Origin: Streptomyces goshikiensis
GTDB lineage: Bacteria; Actinomycetota; Actinomycetes; Streptomycetales; Streptomycetaceae
Direction: 5' to 3'
DNA length: 64,000 bases
Assembly (NCBI RefSeq): GCF_014650555.1
Contig: NZ_BMVE01000001.1
Coordinates: forward strand, 186,001-250,000
The notes under the pieces were generated by a model. It did not search any database and had not been told where the DNA came from. It was given only the letters and a program-made list of their open reading frames with translations. Positions 36,941 through 45,748 of this stretch are shown here, in pieces. Numbering within the stretch: position 1 is the stretch's first letter; each line of letters begins with the position of its first letter. The position numbers and the translations under genes were made by a program.

Positions 36941-37221
36941 CGTCGCCTCCGGCGGCTCTGCCGCATCGGATCCTTCGCCCATTGGCCGTGCATCGCCCGT
37001 CGCCCCCCAAAATGTCCGATCACTCCCCAGCGCCAGACGTTCGCGGCGCAGCCCCCTGTTCCGGACGATACACCACTTTCGTCACTCAGGGACATAGGTT
37101 CTCTACGCTCCGTCACCACGAAGGGAGTTGTGAACACGGGGCGCACGCGAGCGGACGCGGAGCGTGCGCATCTCCCGTCGCTCCGCCGCCACTCGGGCGT
37201 CAGCCGGCCGCCGGCGGGCCG

Positions 37222-38169
37222 TCACTCCGTGACGAGCACCGTGTTCTCGACGGGCTCGCCCGCGGCGAACCGGGTGAGCTGCCGGGCGATCAGCCGCTTC
37301 GCCCGTGGCTCGAACGCGGTGCTGCTGCCGCCCACATGGGGCGTGATCAGGACATTCGGAGCATGCCAGAGCGGGTGGCCCGCCGGCAGCGGTTCCGGGT
37401 CGGTGACGTCGAGGGCCGCGCGCAGCCGCCCCGACTCCAGTTCCGCGAGCAGTGACTTGGTGTCGACGACGGGCCCGCGCGCGACGTTCACCAGCAGGGC
37501 GCCGTCCTTCATGCGGCCGAGGAACCCGGCGCCCGCGAGACCCCGGGTGGCGTCGGTCAGCGGGGTGGAGAGGATCACCACGTCGGCGTCCGGGAGCAGC
37601 CGCGGCAGGTCGGCGAGGGCGTGCACCGGCCCGTGGGCGCTGTCCCGCGCCGACCGGGCGACGCGGGTGATCCGCCCGCACTCGAAGGCCAGCAGCCGGT
37701 CCTCGACGGCCGCGCCGACCGACCCGTAGCCGACGATCAGGACGGACTTGTCGGCGAGGGCCTCGTAGAAACCGCCGCGCCACTCCTCGCGGTCCTGGCC
37801 GCGGACCATGCCGGGGAGGCCGCGCAGCGAGGCGAGGACCAGGGTGAGGGCGAGCTCGGCGGTGCTGGCGTCGTGGACGCCGCGCGCGTTGCACAGCCGT
37901 ACGCCGGGCCGCAGCGCGCCGAGGCCGCCGAGGACGTGGTCGACGCCGGCGGTCAGCGTCTGGACGATCCGCAGGGCGGGCATCGCGGCCAGCGGGCGCA
38001 GGGTGACCTCGGAGGACTTCATGTACGGGGTGACGTAGAAGACGCAGGGCGCCGGGTCGGCGGGGAACTCGTCCTCGCCGTCCCACTGGCGGTAGCGGAA
38101 CGTGTCGGGGAGGCCGTCGATCTCGTCGGCGGGGAAGGGGAGCCAGACGTCCCCGGTCGCGGTGGTCAT
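37222..38169 (-). CDS. D-isomer-specific 2-hydroxyacid dehydrogenase
   Basis: A 315-residue NAD(P)-dependent oxidoreductase. VLIVGYGSVGAAVEDRLLAFE is the Rossmann glycine loop; the catalytic triad is Arg in VNVARGPVVDT, Glu in DVTDPEPLP and His in ITPHVGGSS. Resembles hydroxypyruvate/glyoxylate reductases rather than SerA: there is no ASB or ACT domain. The ATG at 38169 starts the family-typical region. Divergent from the aldo/keto reductase gene. Substrate unknown. Confidence 0.9.
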   Translation of the reverse strand: MTTATGDVWLPFPADEIDGLPDTFRYRQWDGEDEFPADPAPCVFYVTPYMKSSEVTLRPLAAMPALRIVQTLTAGVDHVLGGLGALRPGVRLCNARGVHDASTAELALTLVLASLRGLPGMVRGQDREEWRGGFYEALADKSVLIVGYGSVGAAVEDRLLAFECGRITRVARSARDSAHGPVHALADLPRLLPDADVVILSTPLTDATRGLAGAGFLGRMKDGALLVNVARGPVVDTKSLLAELESGRLRAALDVTDPEPLPAGHPLWHAPNVLITPHVGGSSTAFEPRAKRLIARQLTRFAAGEPVENTVLVTE

Positions 38170-38258
38170 GACCCGGAGGCTATGCGAAGGGATGTGGATC
38201 AAGCCGTTAGTTTGTTCGCCGGGGCCGTGTTCACGGGGGCCGAGAGGGGGACGCACGG

Positions 38259-39278
38259 GTGGAGCGCAGGTCGATCGGGTCGGGGCCGCTGAGAGTGGGT
38301 GCCATAGGGCTCGGGTGCATGCCGATGAGCTGGGCGTACGCGCCTTCGCGGCGGCGGGGCGAGGAGTCGCTGCGCACGGTGCACGCCGCGCTGGACCTGG
38401 GGGCGAACCTGCTGGACACGGCCGATGTGTACGGGCCTTACACCAACGAGCTGGTGGTGGGGCGGGCGCTGCGGGAGCGCCGGGCCGATGCCTTCGTGTC
38501 GGCCAAGGTGGGGCTGCGGGCCGGGGAACAGCACGTGGTGGCCGACGGGCGGCCGGGTTATGTGCGGCGGGCGTGCGACGCCTCGCTGCGGCGGCTGCGC
38601 ACGGATGTGATCGACCTGTACCAGCTGCACCGGGTGGATCCGGACGTTCCGGTGGAGGAGACCTGGGGGGCCATGGCGGAGCTGGTGAGCGCGGGGAAGG
38701 TGCGGGCGCTGGGGTTCTGCACGCTCGGCGCGGGGGCCGGACCGGGGGCCGGGCGGCGCGGGGACCGGGCGTACGGGGCGACGCTGCGGCACCTGGAACG
38801 GGCGCAGCAGGTGTTCCCGGTGACCGCGGTGCAGGCGGAGCTGTCGGTGTGGTCGCCCGAGGCGGCGTGGCAGTTGCTGCCGTGGTGTGCGGCGCGGGGG
38901 GTGGGGGTGCTGGCGGCGATGCCGCTGGGCAGCGGGTTCCTGACCGGGACGCTGACGCCCGGGGAGGGTTTCGAGTCGGCGGACGTGCGGGCCCGGCACC
39001 CGCGCTTCACGGCGTACGCGATGGCGGCGAACCAGCAGCTGGTGGCGGGGCTGCGGCGGGTGGCGCTGCGGCACGGCGAGGTGGCCGGGGTGCCGGTGAC
39101 GGCGGCGCAGGTGGCGCTGGCGTGGGTGCTGGCGCAGGGGCCGCACGTGGTGCCGGTGCCGGGGGCCGAGCGGGCGCACTGGGCGGCGGAGAACGCGCGG
39201 GCGGCGGAGGTGCGGCTGACGGCGGGGGACCTGGCCGAGATCGCGTCCCTGCCGGCGGCGGTGGGAGCCTGGGACTGA
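38259..39278 (+). CDS. Aldo/keto reductase
   Basis: A 339-residue TIM-barrel NADPH reductase starting at GTG after GAGAGGGGG. The catalytic tetrad is visible: Asp and Tyr in LLDTADVYGPYTNE, Lys in AFVSAKVGL, His in DLYQLHRVD. Cofactor-binding C-terminal region PVPGAERAHWAAENARAA. AKR of the YajO/IolS-like bacterial group (SAGKVRALGF). An Ala/Gly/Arg-rich loop (GAGAGPGAGRRGDRA) is unusual. Substrate unknown. Confidence 0.9.
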   Translation: MERRSIGSGPLRVGAIGLGCMPMSWAYAPSRRRGEESLRTVHAALDLGANLLDTADVYGPYTNELVVGRALRERRADAFVSAKVGLRAGEQHVVADGRPGYVRRACDASLRRLRTDVIDLYQLHRVDPDVPVEETWGAMAELVSAGKVRALGFCTLGAGAGPGAGRRGDRAYGATLRHLERAQQVFPVTAVQAELSVWSPEAAWQLLPWCAARGVGVLAAMPLGSGFLTGTLTPGEGFESADVRARHPRFTAYAMAANQQLVAGLRRVALRHGEVAGVPVTAAQVALAWVLAQGPHVVPVPGAERAHWAAENARAAEVRLTAGDLAEIASLPAAVGAWD

Positions 39279-39418
39279 GCCCGGGCCGGGCCGCGGTCGG
39301 GCCGGAGCCGGGCCGGCAACCACTCGATCGGGTGTACGAGTGACGGAACTTCGTGAACTGCCGGAGCTGTTGAGAGGGATGAAGGGCAGGATCGTCAGGA
39401 CCGGAGGGGAGCAAGGCG

Positions 39419-40663
39419 ATGCGATACGGACGGACGCGGCAGAAGGCGTACGGAGGGTCGTACGGGCCGGGGCGGTACGAGGGGCGGGGCGCGCGGGGCC
39501 GGGGCGTGCTGGCCGCGGCGGCGCTGGCGGGGTGTGGCGCCCTGCTGGCGGCGGGATGCGGTCCGGCCACCGGTGGCGCGGGCCCGGCGGCCGGCAGCTC
39601 TCCACCACCCACGGCGGGGGCGCCCTCGCCGGGGGCCTCCGGGTCACCGCCGGCCTCCGCGCCGCCGGCCAGGGGTTCGGTGACGGTGTCGGGCGAGATC
39701 GCCAAGGGCCTGGAGTCCCCGTGGGGAGTGGCTCCCCTGCCCGACGGGGACCTGCTGGTCGCCTCCCGGGACAAGGGCACGATCAGCAGGGTCCGGGTGT
39801 CCACGGGCGAGGTGACCCCGATCGGCAGGGTGTCCGGGGTGGCTCCGGGCGGCGAGGGCGGGCTGCTGGGCCTGGCCCTGTCCCCCGGCTTCGCCTCGGA
39901 CCGGATGGTGTACGCGTACTTCACGACGGAGTCCGACAACCGCATCGCCCGGATGCGCTACGACGAGCAGCGCGACCCGGGCCAGCAGCTGGGCGCTCCC
40001 GACACGGTGTTCCGGGGCATCCCCAAGGGCCTGATCCACAACGGCGGCCGGATCGCGTTCGGCCCGGACAAGATGCTGTACGCGGGAACGGGCGAGACGG
40101 GCGACACCGGGCTGGCGCAGGACAAGAAGTCGCTGGGCGGCAAGATCCTGCGGATGACCCCGGACGGGGAGCCGGTGCACGGCAACCCGGAGGCGGATTC
40201 CGTCGTCTATTCGTACGGGCACCGCAATGTGCAGGGGCTCGCCTGGGACAAGGACAAGCGGCTGTGGGCGGCGGAGTTCGGCCAGAACACCTGGGACGAG
40301 CTCAACCTGATCGAGCCCGGCGGCAACTACGGCTGGCCGGAGGCCGAGGGGAAGGCCGGCAGACCCGGCCTGCGGGACCCGGTCGCGGTGTGGAAGACCG
40401 GCGAGGCCTCGCCGAGCGGGATCGCCTGGGCGCAGGGTTCGGTGTGGATGGCCGGGCTGAAGGGTGAGCGGCTGTGGCGGATCCCGCTGGCCGGAGCGGT
40501 TCCGGTGGCGGAGCCGGAGGCCTTCCTCACGGGGAAGTACGGCCGGCTGCGCACCGTGATGGCACTCGGCGGCGACAGATTGCTGCTGGTCACGAGCGAG
40601 ACGGACGGGCGCGGGTCGCCGGAGTCGGGCGACGACAGGATTCTGACACTGACGGTGCGGTAA
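39419..40663 (+). CDS. PQQ-dependent glucose/sorbosone dehydrogenase-type lipoprotein
   Basis: A 414-residue exported protein. A long basic N-terminus precedes the hydrophobic segment and lipobox LLAAGC (Cys about residue 47), then a Pro/Ala/Gly linker, then a six-bladed GSDH beta-propeller: GLESPWGVAPLPDGDLLVASRDKG, GGEGGLLGLALSPGF, LIHNGGRIAFGPDKMLYAGTGETG, SYGHRNVQGLAWDK, ELNLIEPGGNYGWPE. The catalytic His is in IHNGGRI. Bacterial members (Asd/YliI) oxidise aldose sugars with PQQ. Anchored on the outer membrane face; no PQQ synthesis genes are in this window. Confidence 0.9.
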   Translation: MRYGRTRQKAYGGSYGPGRYEGRGARGRGVLAAAALAGCGALLAAGCGPATGGAGPAAGSSPPPTAGAPSPGASGSPPASAPPARGSVTVSGEIAKGLESPWGVAPLPDGDLLVASRDKGTISRVRVSTGEVTPIGRVSGVAPGGEGGLLGLALSPGFASDRMVYAYFTTESDNRIARMRYDEQRDPGQQLGAPDTVFRGIPKGLIHNGGRIAFGPDKMLYAGTGETGDTGLAQDKKSLGGKILRMTPDGEPVHGNPEADSVVYSYGHRNVQGLAWDKDKRLWAAEFGQNTWDELNLIEPGGNYGWPEAEGKAGRPGLRDPVAVWKTGEASPSGIAWAQGSVWMAGLKGERLWRIPLAGAVPVAEPEAFLTGKYGRLRTVMALGGDRLLLVTSETDGRGSPESGDDRILTLTVR

Positions 40664-40696
40664 CGGACGGGGCCCCGGCGGGGGACGGAAGGCACG

Positions 40697-40879
40697 GTGG
40701 GCGCGGTGTTCAACATGATCGAGGAGCTGTTCAATCCGGGCCGCAAGCACACGGACGAGGAGAAGAAGCGGCTGGAGCTGTCCCGGATCGATGTGAATGA
40801 CGGCGATCCGGGGCGCGGCCCGATAGACCTGGAGTCCGGCAAGGTGCTCATACGTGTGGACAAGCCGCCGGAGGAATAG
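40697..40879 (+). CDS. Small protein, DUF6191-like
   Basis: A 60-residue acidic/basic protein starting at GTG 40697, 33 bp after the sugar dehydrogenase. FNMIEELFNPGRKHTDEEKKRLELSR then GDPGRGPIDLESGKVLIR matches a small Streptomyces family I know as DUF6191. An amphipathic N-terminal helix is likely; no signal or membrane segment. Function unknown. Converges on the LAL regulator with 27 bp between stops. Confidence 0.75.
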   Translation: MGAVFNMIEELFNPGRKHTDEEKKRLELSRIDVNDGDPGRGPIDLESGKVLIRVDKPPEE

Positions 40880-40906
40880 CGGCTTGTCCGAGGCGTGGAT
40901 GCCTAG

Positions 40907-43900
40907 CTAGCCGGCGACCGGGACGAACAGCCTCAGCCGGTGGGCGAGGGCGGCCGCCTCGCCCCGGCCGTGCACACCCAGCTTGGCCAGGATGTTCGAG
41001 ACGTGGACGCTGGCCGTCTTCGGGGAGATGAAGAGTTCCTCGGCGATCTGACGGTTGGTGTTGCCCGCCGCGACCAGGCGCAGGACGTCCCGTTCCCTGC
41101 TGGTCAGGCCCAGGGCCTCGACCGGGTCGCTGTCCGGGGCGGGCGCGGCCCGGGGGAGGTCGGGGGCGAGCGGGATCCGGGCGCGCCGGGCGAGCAGGGC
41201 GAGGTCCTCGCGCAGCCTGCGCGAGCCGAGCCGGTCGGCGGTGGCGTGGGCCTCGCGGAGCAGGTCGGCGGCGTCCTCGCGGTCGCACCCGGCGGCCAGC
41301 CGGGCCTCCGCGAGCCGGTGTCCGGCCCGGGCCAGCAGGTACGGGCGCTCCAGCGGGCGGATGGCCGCCTCGACGGCGGTCCAGTCGGCGACGGTGTCCA
41401 GGCCTTCGGCCCGGAGCAGTTCGGCCCTGAGGTAGTCGGCGTGGGCCGTCCAGACGGGCGCGGGCGTGGCCAGCCTCCGGGCGGCGTCGCGCAGCATCCG
41501 CAGGGCGGCGGTCCGGCCGGCTTCGGCGGCGGGCAGGCCCCGGGCGTCCGCCTCGGCGGAGGCGGAGGCCAGCAGCAGGGGCCAGGCATAGCGGTGCTGG
41601 CCGAGGGGGAACCCGGCGGCTATGGCGTCGGTCGTCTCGGCGCGGACGTCGGCGATGCGGCCCGCTCCCTCGGCGATGCCGATGGCCAGCCGGTAGAGCG
41701 GGATCCGGTGCTGGGGCTGGGTGTCGTGGGTGCCGAAGTGGGCGTGTGCGGAGGCGAGTTGGGTGGCGGCCTCGGTGAGTTCACCTCGGGCCAGCGCCAG
41801 GTAGCCCAGCCGTGCGGAGGCGGAGCCGCGCGGGGCGGCGCTCTGGCCCACCCGCAGGGTGCGCCCGGCGGCCTCGGTGGCCTCGTCCCAGCGGCCGAGG
41901 TTGTAGAGGCTCTCCGCCATGTTGCCGCAGACCCAGGCCTCGGTGTCCAACAGCCGGGACCTGCTGACGAGTTCGACCCCCTGTTCGGCTAGTTCCACCG
42001 CTTCCCGGGACCGGCCCATCGCTTCGAGTTGAGAGCTGAGGTTGATGTGTACCCGTCCCGCGATCACCGTGAGGCCGAGTTCGGTGGCCCGTTCCAGTAC
42101 CGCGTGCAGTTCGGCGAAGCCCGCTTCCGGCTCCCCGGCGTCGGTGAGCATGCTGGCGACCGTGATCCGGGCGTTGAGCTCGGTCTCCTCGGCGCCGACC
42201 ATCCGGGCGTACGCCACGGCCCGTTCGGCGGCGGCGAGGTTGTCGGGGCCGGGGTTGTGGAGCATGCCCCAGCCCGCGGCCCGGACGAGGACGTCGGCGT
42301 GCACCTGGGACGGGGGCAGCCCCTTGACGAGTTCCTGGGCCCTGGCCAGTTCCTCCCAGCCGTCGCCCCGGCCGAGGCTGGCGACCAGCCGGGAGCGCTC
42401 GGTCCAGAACCAGGCCTCGCGCAGCGGGTCGTGACCGTCCTCCAGCATCCGCAGCGCCGTCTTGGTCATCTTCAGGGCGCGTTCCCGCTCCCCGCCGAAC
42501 CGGGCGGCGACGGTGGCCTCGGCGACCAGGTCGAGCCGGTGGAGCGGGGTGGCGGCGGGGTCACAGCCGCAGGGCGGGTACACCTCGGTGTAGTCCGCCG
42601 GGCGCAGCCGGCTCCGGACCTCCTCGGGGGCGCTGTCCCACAGGTCCAGCGCCCGCTCCAGCAGGCGCAGCTGCTCGGAGTAGGCGTGCCGGCAGCGGGC
42701 GGTGACGGAGGCGGCGAGCACGGCGGGCAGCGCCTTGGCGGGGTCGTTGGCGCAGTACCAGTAGCTGGCCAGCCGGATGGTCCGTTCCTCGGCGCGGAGG
42801 AGGGATTCGTCGGCCTCCACGGCCTCGGCGTAACGGCGGTTGACGCGGGCGCGCTCGCCGGGCAGCAGGTCGTCGCTGACGGCCTCGCGGACGAGGGAGT
42901 GGCGGAAGCGGTAGCCGTCGCCCTCGGGGGTGGCGAGGAGGATGTTGGCGCCGACGGCGGCCCGCAGGGCCTCGATGAGCTCGTCCTCGGTGAGTCCGGC
43001 GACGGCGCGCAGCAGCGGGTACTCGACGGTGGATCCGCCTTCGGCGACGATCCGCACCACGCGCTGGGCGGCGTCCGGGAGGACCTCTACGCGGACGAGC
43101 AGCAGATCGCGCAGGGATTCGGTGAGTCCGGCGCGGCAGTCGTTCTCGCGGCAGGCGACGAGTTCCTCGACGAAGAAGGCGTTGCCGTCGGAGCGTTCGA
43201 AGACGGAGTCGACGAACTCCTCGTCGGGCCGGGAGGCGAGGATCCCGGCGAGCTGGCGGCGGACCTCGGCCCGGTTGAAGCGGGGCAGTTCGATCCGTAC
43301 GACGGTGCGGAGCCGGTCCAGTTCGGCGAGGAGCGGGCGCAGGGGGTGGCGGCGGTGGACGTCGTCCGCGCGGTAGGTGGCGACGACGACGAGCCGGCCG
43401 CTGCCCAGGGCGCGGAAGAGGTAGGCGAGCAGGTGCCGGGTGGAGGCGTCCGCCCAGTGCAGGTCCTCCAGGACGAGCACGAGGGTGCGGTCGGCCGCGA
43501 GCCGCTCCAGCATCCGGGCCGTCAGCTCGAAGAGCCGGGCGGTGCTCTCCTCGTCGTGCGGTCCCCGGGCGGTCTCGCCGAGTTCGGGCAGGATCCGGGC
43601 GAGTTCGTCCTCCTGGCCGGCGGCCGCGGCGGCCAGTTCCTCGGGGAGCAGGCGGTGCAGACCGCGCAGGGCCGTGGAGAAGGGGGCGAAGGGAAGTCCC
43701 TCCGCCCCTATCTCCACACAGCCTCCGACGGCGACGACCGCGCCTCGGCGGGTCGCCTCGCTGAGGAATTCCTCCGTGAGCCGGGTCTTGCCGACGCCCG
43801 CCTCTCCCCCGATGAGCAGCGCCTGCGGCTCCTGGCCGGCGGCGCGGGTCAGGGCGTCGGTGAGTACGGCCAGTTCGTCGGCTCGGCCGACGAACACCGG

Positions 43901-43933
43901 GCTGACGGATCTGGTCTCCACGCCGCCGAGCAT
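40907..43933 (-). CDS. LuxR family ATP-binding regulator (LAL/STAND type)
   Basis: A 1008-residue STAND regulator. N-terminal AAA/NACHT-like ATPase: FVGRADEL (box at about 14-21), Walker A IGGEAGVGKTRL (41-52), Walker B LVLVLEDLHWADAST (151-165). The middle is a long helical array (TPR-like, about 400-930). C-terminal LuxR helix-turn-helix: LGLTSRERDVLRLVAAGNTNRQIAEELFISPKTASVHVSNILAKLGVHGR. LAL regulators activate catabolic or secondary metabolite genes on binding an inducer with ATP. No obvious target operon adjoins it. The small gene at 44013 precedes it in the same direction. Confidence 0.92.
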   Translation of the reverse strand: MLGGVETRSVSPVFVGRADELAVLTDALTRAAGQEPQALLIGGEAGVGKTRLTEEFLSEATRRGAVVAVGGCVEIGAEGLPFAPFSTALRGLHRLLPEELAAAAAGQEDELARILPELGETARGPHDEESTARLFELTARMLERLAADRTLVLVLEDLHWADASTRHLLAYLFRALGSGRLVVVATYRADDVHRRHPLRPLLAELDRLRTVVRIELPRFNRAEVRRQLAGILASRPDEEFVDSVFERSDGNAFFVEELVACRENDCRAGLTESLRDLLLVRVEVLPDAAQRVVRIVAEGGSTVEYPLLRAVAGLTEDELIEALRAAVGANILLATPEGDGYRFRHSLVREAVSDDLLPGERARVNRRYAEAVEADESLLRAEERTIRLASYWYCANDPAKALPAVLAASVTARCRHAYSEQLRLLERALDLWDSAPEEVRSRLRPADYTEVYPPCGCDPAATPLHRLDLVAEATVAARFGGERERALKMTKTALRMLEDGHDPLREAWFWTERSRLVASLGRGDGWEELARAQELVKGLPPSQVHADVLVRAAGWGMLHNPGPDNLAAAERAVAYARMVGAEETELNARITVASMLTDAGEPEAGFAELHAVLERATELGLTVIAGRVHINLSSQLEAMGRSREAVELAEQGVELVSRSRLLDTEAWVCGNMAESLYNLGRWDEATEAAGRTLRVGQSAAPRGSASARLGYLALARGELTEAATQLASAHAHFGTHDTQPQHRIPLYRLAIGIAEGAGRIADVRAETTDAIAAGFPLGQHRYAWPLLLASASAEADARGLPAAEAGRTAALRMLRDAARRLATPAPVWTAHADYLRAELLRAEGLDTVADWTAVEAAIRPLERPYLLARAGHRLAEARLAAGCDREDAADLLREAHATADRLGSRRLREDLALLARRARIPLAPDLPRAAPAPDSDPVEALGLTSRERDVLRLVAAGNTNRQIAEELFISPKTASVHVSNILAKLGVHGRGEAAALAHRLRLFVPVAG

Positions 43934-44012
43934 CGCACAGGGGTCCGGGTGCGCGGCACCGGGTTTCGGTGCGCTTCTCGTCACGTGCCCGTCCGCGCGG
44001 GTCGCGGCGCGG

Positions 44013-44177
44013 GTCACGCGGCGCGGGCGAAGCGGCTCCGGGATCCTCTCACCGGCCCCTCGGGGTCCTTGTCGCGCGAGGAGCGGTGCGCCTTGCGCGC
44101 CTCGCGGGCCCGGCGGAACTCGGCCGCCTCGCGGATCAGGTCGGTGTGGCGGGCGTGGGCCATCTCGTACTCGAACA
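44013..44177 (-). CDS. 54-residue basic helical protein upstream of the LAL gene
   Basis: A short frame starting at ATG 44177, seven bases after AGGGAG, ending 79 bp before the LAL regulator. The product MFEYEMAHARHTDLIREAA then EFRRAREARKAHRSSRDKD is a charged amphipathic helix with Arg-rich C-terminus. Codon choice is strongly G/C-ending throughout. Similar very short proteins recur in Streptomyces, and I know no function. Could be a cotranscribed partner of the regulator. Confidence 0.65.
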
Positions 44178-44376
44178 TCTCGTTCTCCCTGGTGGTGTTT
44201 CTCGGGCACCTCGTTCGGTGTGATCCAAGATTCGCCTCCCAGGGGGTGCCGGCACATCGGGCGCATGCCGCATCTGTGCGGGCCGGGGGGCCTTAGTCCG
44301 GGGCCGGGGGCGCCTGAGGCGGACCAAGGACGTGCCTATGTCGCACCCGGGGGTGCCGGCGGGCCCTCGCGGGGGC

Positions 44377-45039
44377 TTAGCCGGCGGCCTTGGGCATGGG
44401 GAGCAGGAGGTCGAAGTACATGGAGCCGAAGAGCAGGACGCCGAGGGCGCCGAGGGCGACGGCGGCCCAGGCGACGGAGCGGATCCAGACGGGCAGGACG
44501 CGGTCGGGGACGCCGAAGGCGGGCCGGGCGAGGACGAAGACGGCGAGGAGGAGGGCGAGGGTGGAGACGACGCCGTTGACGAGGGCGGTCAGGTGCCAGG
44601 CGTCGCCGTACAGGGCGTCGATCTTGGCTTCGGTGCTGGTGGCGTTGACCGATTCGATCTGGCCGATGAGGGTCTGGCGCTCGGCGATGACGCGGGAGAC
44701 CCAGGTGCCGCTGAGGGCGACGAGGCCGAGGCCGGCTGCGACGATGGCGGAGGCTGCGGCGCCGACGCCGCCGACGATCCGCTCCTGCGGCTCGTCGAGG
44801 CCGTCCGGGTCGTCGAGCCCGTCCGGGTCGTCCAGGTCGTCGGCTTCGCCGGTGGGGCCGGCCGCCGCTTCGGCGGGGGTCTCGGTGTCGGAGGTGCTCA
44901 CGTCGGTCTCGGCCTTGGTGGTGTCGGCCTTGGTCGCGGCCGGCGTGCTCCCGTCCGCCCGGTCCGCCTGCGCGGGGGTCTTGGGCTCGGCGGGGTCCGC
45001 CTCGGGAGTCAGGGGGGCAGAGGTCTTCGTGGTGTCCAT
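44377..45039 (-). CDS. Putative membrane protein with acidic N-terminal tail
   Basis: A 220-residue protein. Residues 1-85 are a disordered, Thr/Ala/Pro/Asp-rich tail with a perfect internal repeat (DDPDGLDDPDGLDEP). Then come three hydrophobic helices: VGAAASAIVAAGLGLVALSGTWV, LTALVNGVVSTLALLLAVFVLA and SVAWAAVALGALGVLLFGSMYF. The loop between helices 1 and 2 (IAERQTLIGQIESVNATSTEAKIDALYGDAWH) suggests an external segment. No family recognised. Start at ATG 45039; a GTG nine bases upstream is possible. Confidence 0.72.
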   Translation of the reverse strand: MDTTKTSAPLTPEADPAEPKTPAQADRADGSTPAATKADTTKAETDVSTSDTETPAEAAAGPTGEADDLDDPDGLDDPDGLDEPQERIVGGVGAAASAIVAAGLGLVALSGTWVSRVIAERQTLIGQIESVNATSTEAKIDALYGDAWHLTALVNGVVSTLALLLAVFVLARPAFGVPDRVLPVWIRSVAWAAVALGALGVLLFGSMYFDLLLPMPKAAG

Positions 45040-45116
45040 GCTGGGCACCGTAGGCGGCGTTTCTGAGAGGTTTCTTAGAGTGCTCGGGCGCCGCCCGGAC
45101 CTGCCCGGAAACCGCC

Positions 45117-45150
45117 CCGCCGCGGGGCCGGAAGCGGCTCCGCGGCGGGA
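45117..45150 (-). terminator. Hairpin after the GNAT gene
   Basis: CCCGCCGCGG (45117-45126) pairs with CCGCGGCGGG (45141-45150), partly extended inward, directly after the GNAT stop at 45155. Confidence 0.6.
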
Positions 45151-45154
45151 GGGA

Positions 45155-45709
45155 TCAGGCGGGGCGGACCGGGGGCCACTCGTCGGCGAGCACCGCCCAG
45201 ATCTCGGTGTCCTGGCGGACTCCGCGGTGCGGGTGGGTCTGGCGCAGGACGCCCTCGCGGGTCATCCCGAGGCGCTCGGCGACGGCAAGGCTCTTCTTGT
45301 TGGCGGAGGAGACGTGCCACTCCACGCGGTGCATGCCGCGCTCGTGGAAGGCCCAGTCGATCAGGACCCGGCAGGCGCGGGTGATCAGGCCGCGGCCGGC
45401 CGCGGGGGGCTCCAGCCAGCAGCCGGCCTCGCAGGTGCCGGTGGCGGCGTCGAAGGTCCGGAAGAGGACGCCGCCGACGAGGGTGCCGCCGAGGCGGATG
45501 CCGTAGAGGCGGCCGGTGTCGCTGGCGGCCTTCTGCGCGTAGGAGGCGAGGAAGGCGCGCGACGCGTCGAGGTCGGGCACGACGTCGGCGAGGGCGATGT
45601 GCTCACCGATGTACTCCCGGCCGCGGTCGATGTGCGCCAGGAACTCCTCGGCGTGCCGGACCTCCAGCGGGAACAGCTGGGCCTCGTCGGTGAGGTCTAT
45701 CGAGAACAT
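45155..45709 (-). CDS. GNAT acetyltransferase, RimJ/RimL type
   Basis: A 184-residue N-acetyltransferase. LFPLEVRHAEEFLAHIDRGREYIGEHIALAD is the N-terminal RimL pattern; EAGCWLEPPAAGRGLITRACRVLIDWAFHERGMHRVEWHVSSANKKSLAVAERLGMTREGVLRQ is the acetyl-CoA binding core. Resembles YdaF/RimL-type enzymes acetylating protein N-termini or small amines; substrate unknown. It lies 39 bp after the MMPL gene in the same direction, so cotranscription is possible. Confidence 0.9.
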   Translation of the reverse strand: MFSIDLTDEAQLFPLEVRHAEEFLAHIDRGREYIGEHIALADVVPDLDASRAFLASYAQKAASDTGRLYGIRLGGTLVGGVLFRTFDAATGTCEAGCWLEPPAAGRGLITRACRVLIDWAFHERGMHRVEWHVSSANKKSLAVAERLGMTREGVLRQTHPHRGVRQDTEIWAVLADEWPPVRPA

Positions 45710-45748
45710 GCGGCCCTTTCCAGGGGTCTTCCGCGGCGGTCGGCCGCG

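Noticed and set aside
36901..37092. 64-codon minus-strand frame overlapping the cdgE start (product beginning MSLSDESGV)
   Set aside because: Ribosome binding site is poor, it overlaps cdgE by 40 bp out of frame, and it ends in an Arg-rich low-complexity stretch; better explained as cdgE 5' region.
36983..37221. BldD-like box upstream of cdgE
   Set aside because: AGTGACGAAAGTGG and GGAGTGATCGG were considered, but neither forms the expected AGTGA-TCAC palindrome.
34043..37729. 1228-codon plus-strand open frame opposite cdgE
   Set aside because: Shadow of the cdgE coding strand; composition lacks any domain and no ribosome binding site fits.
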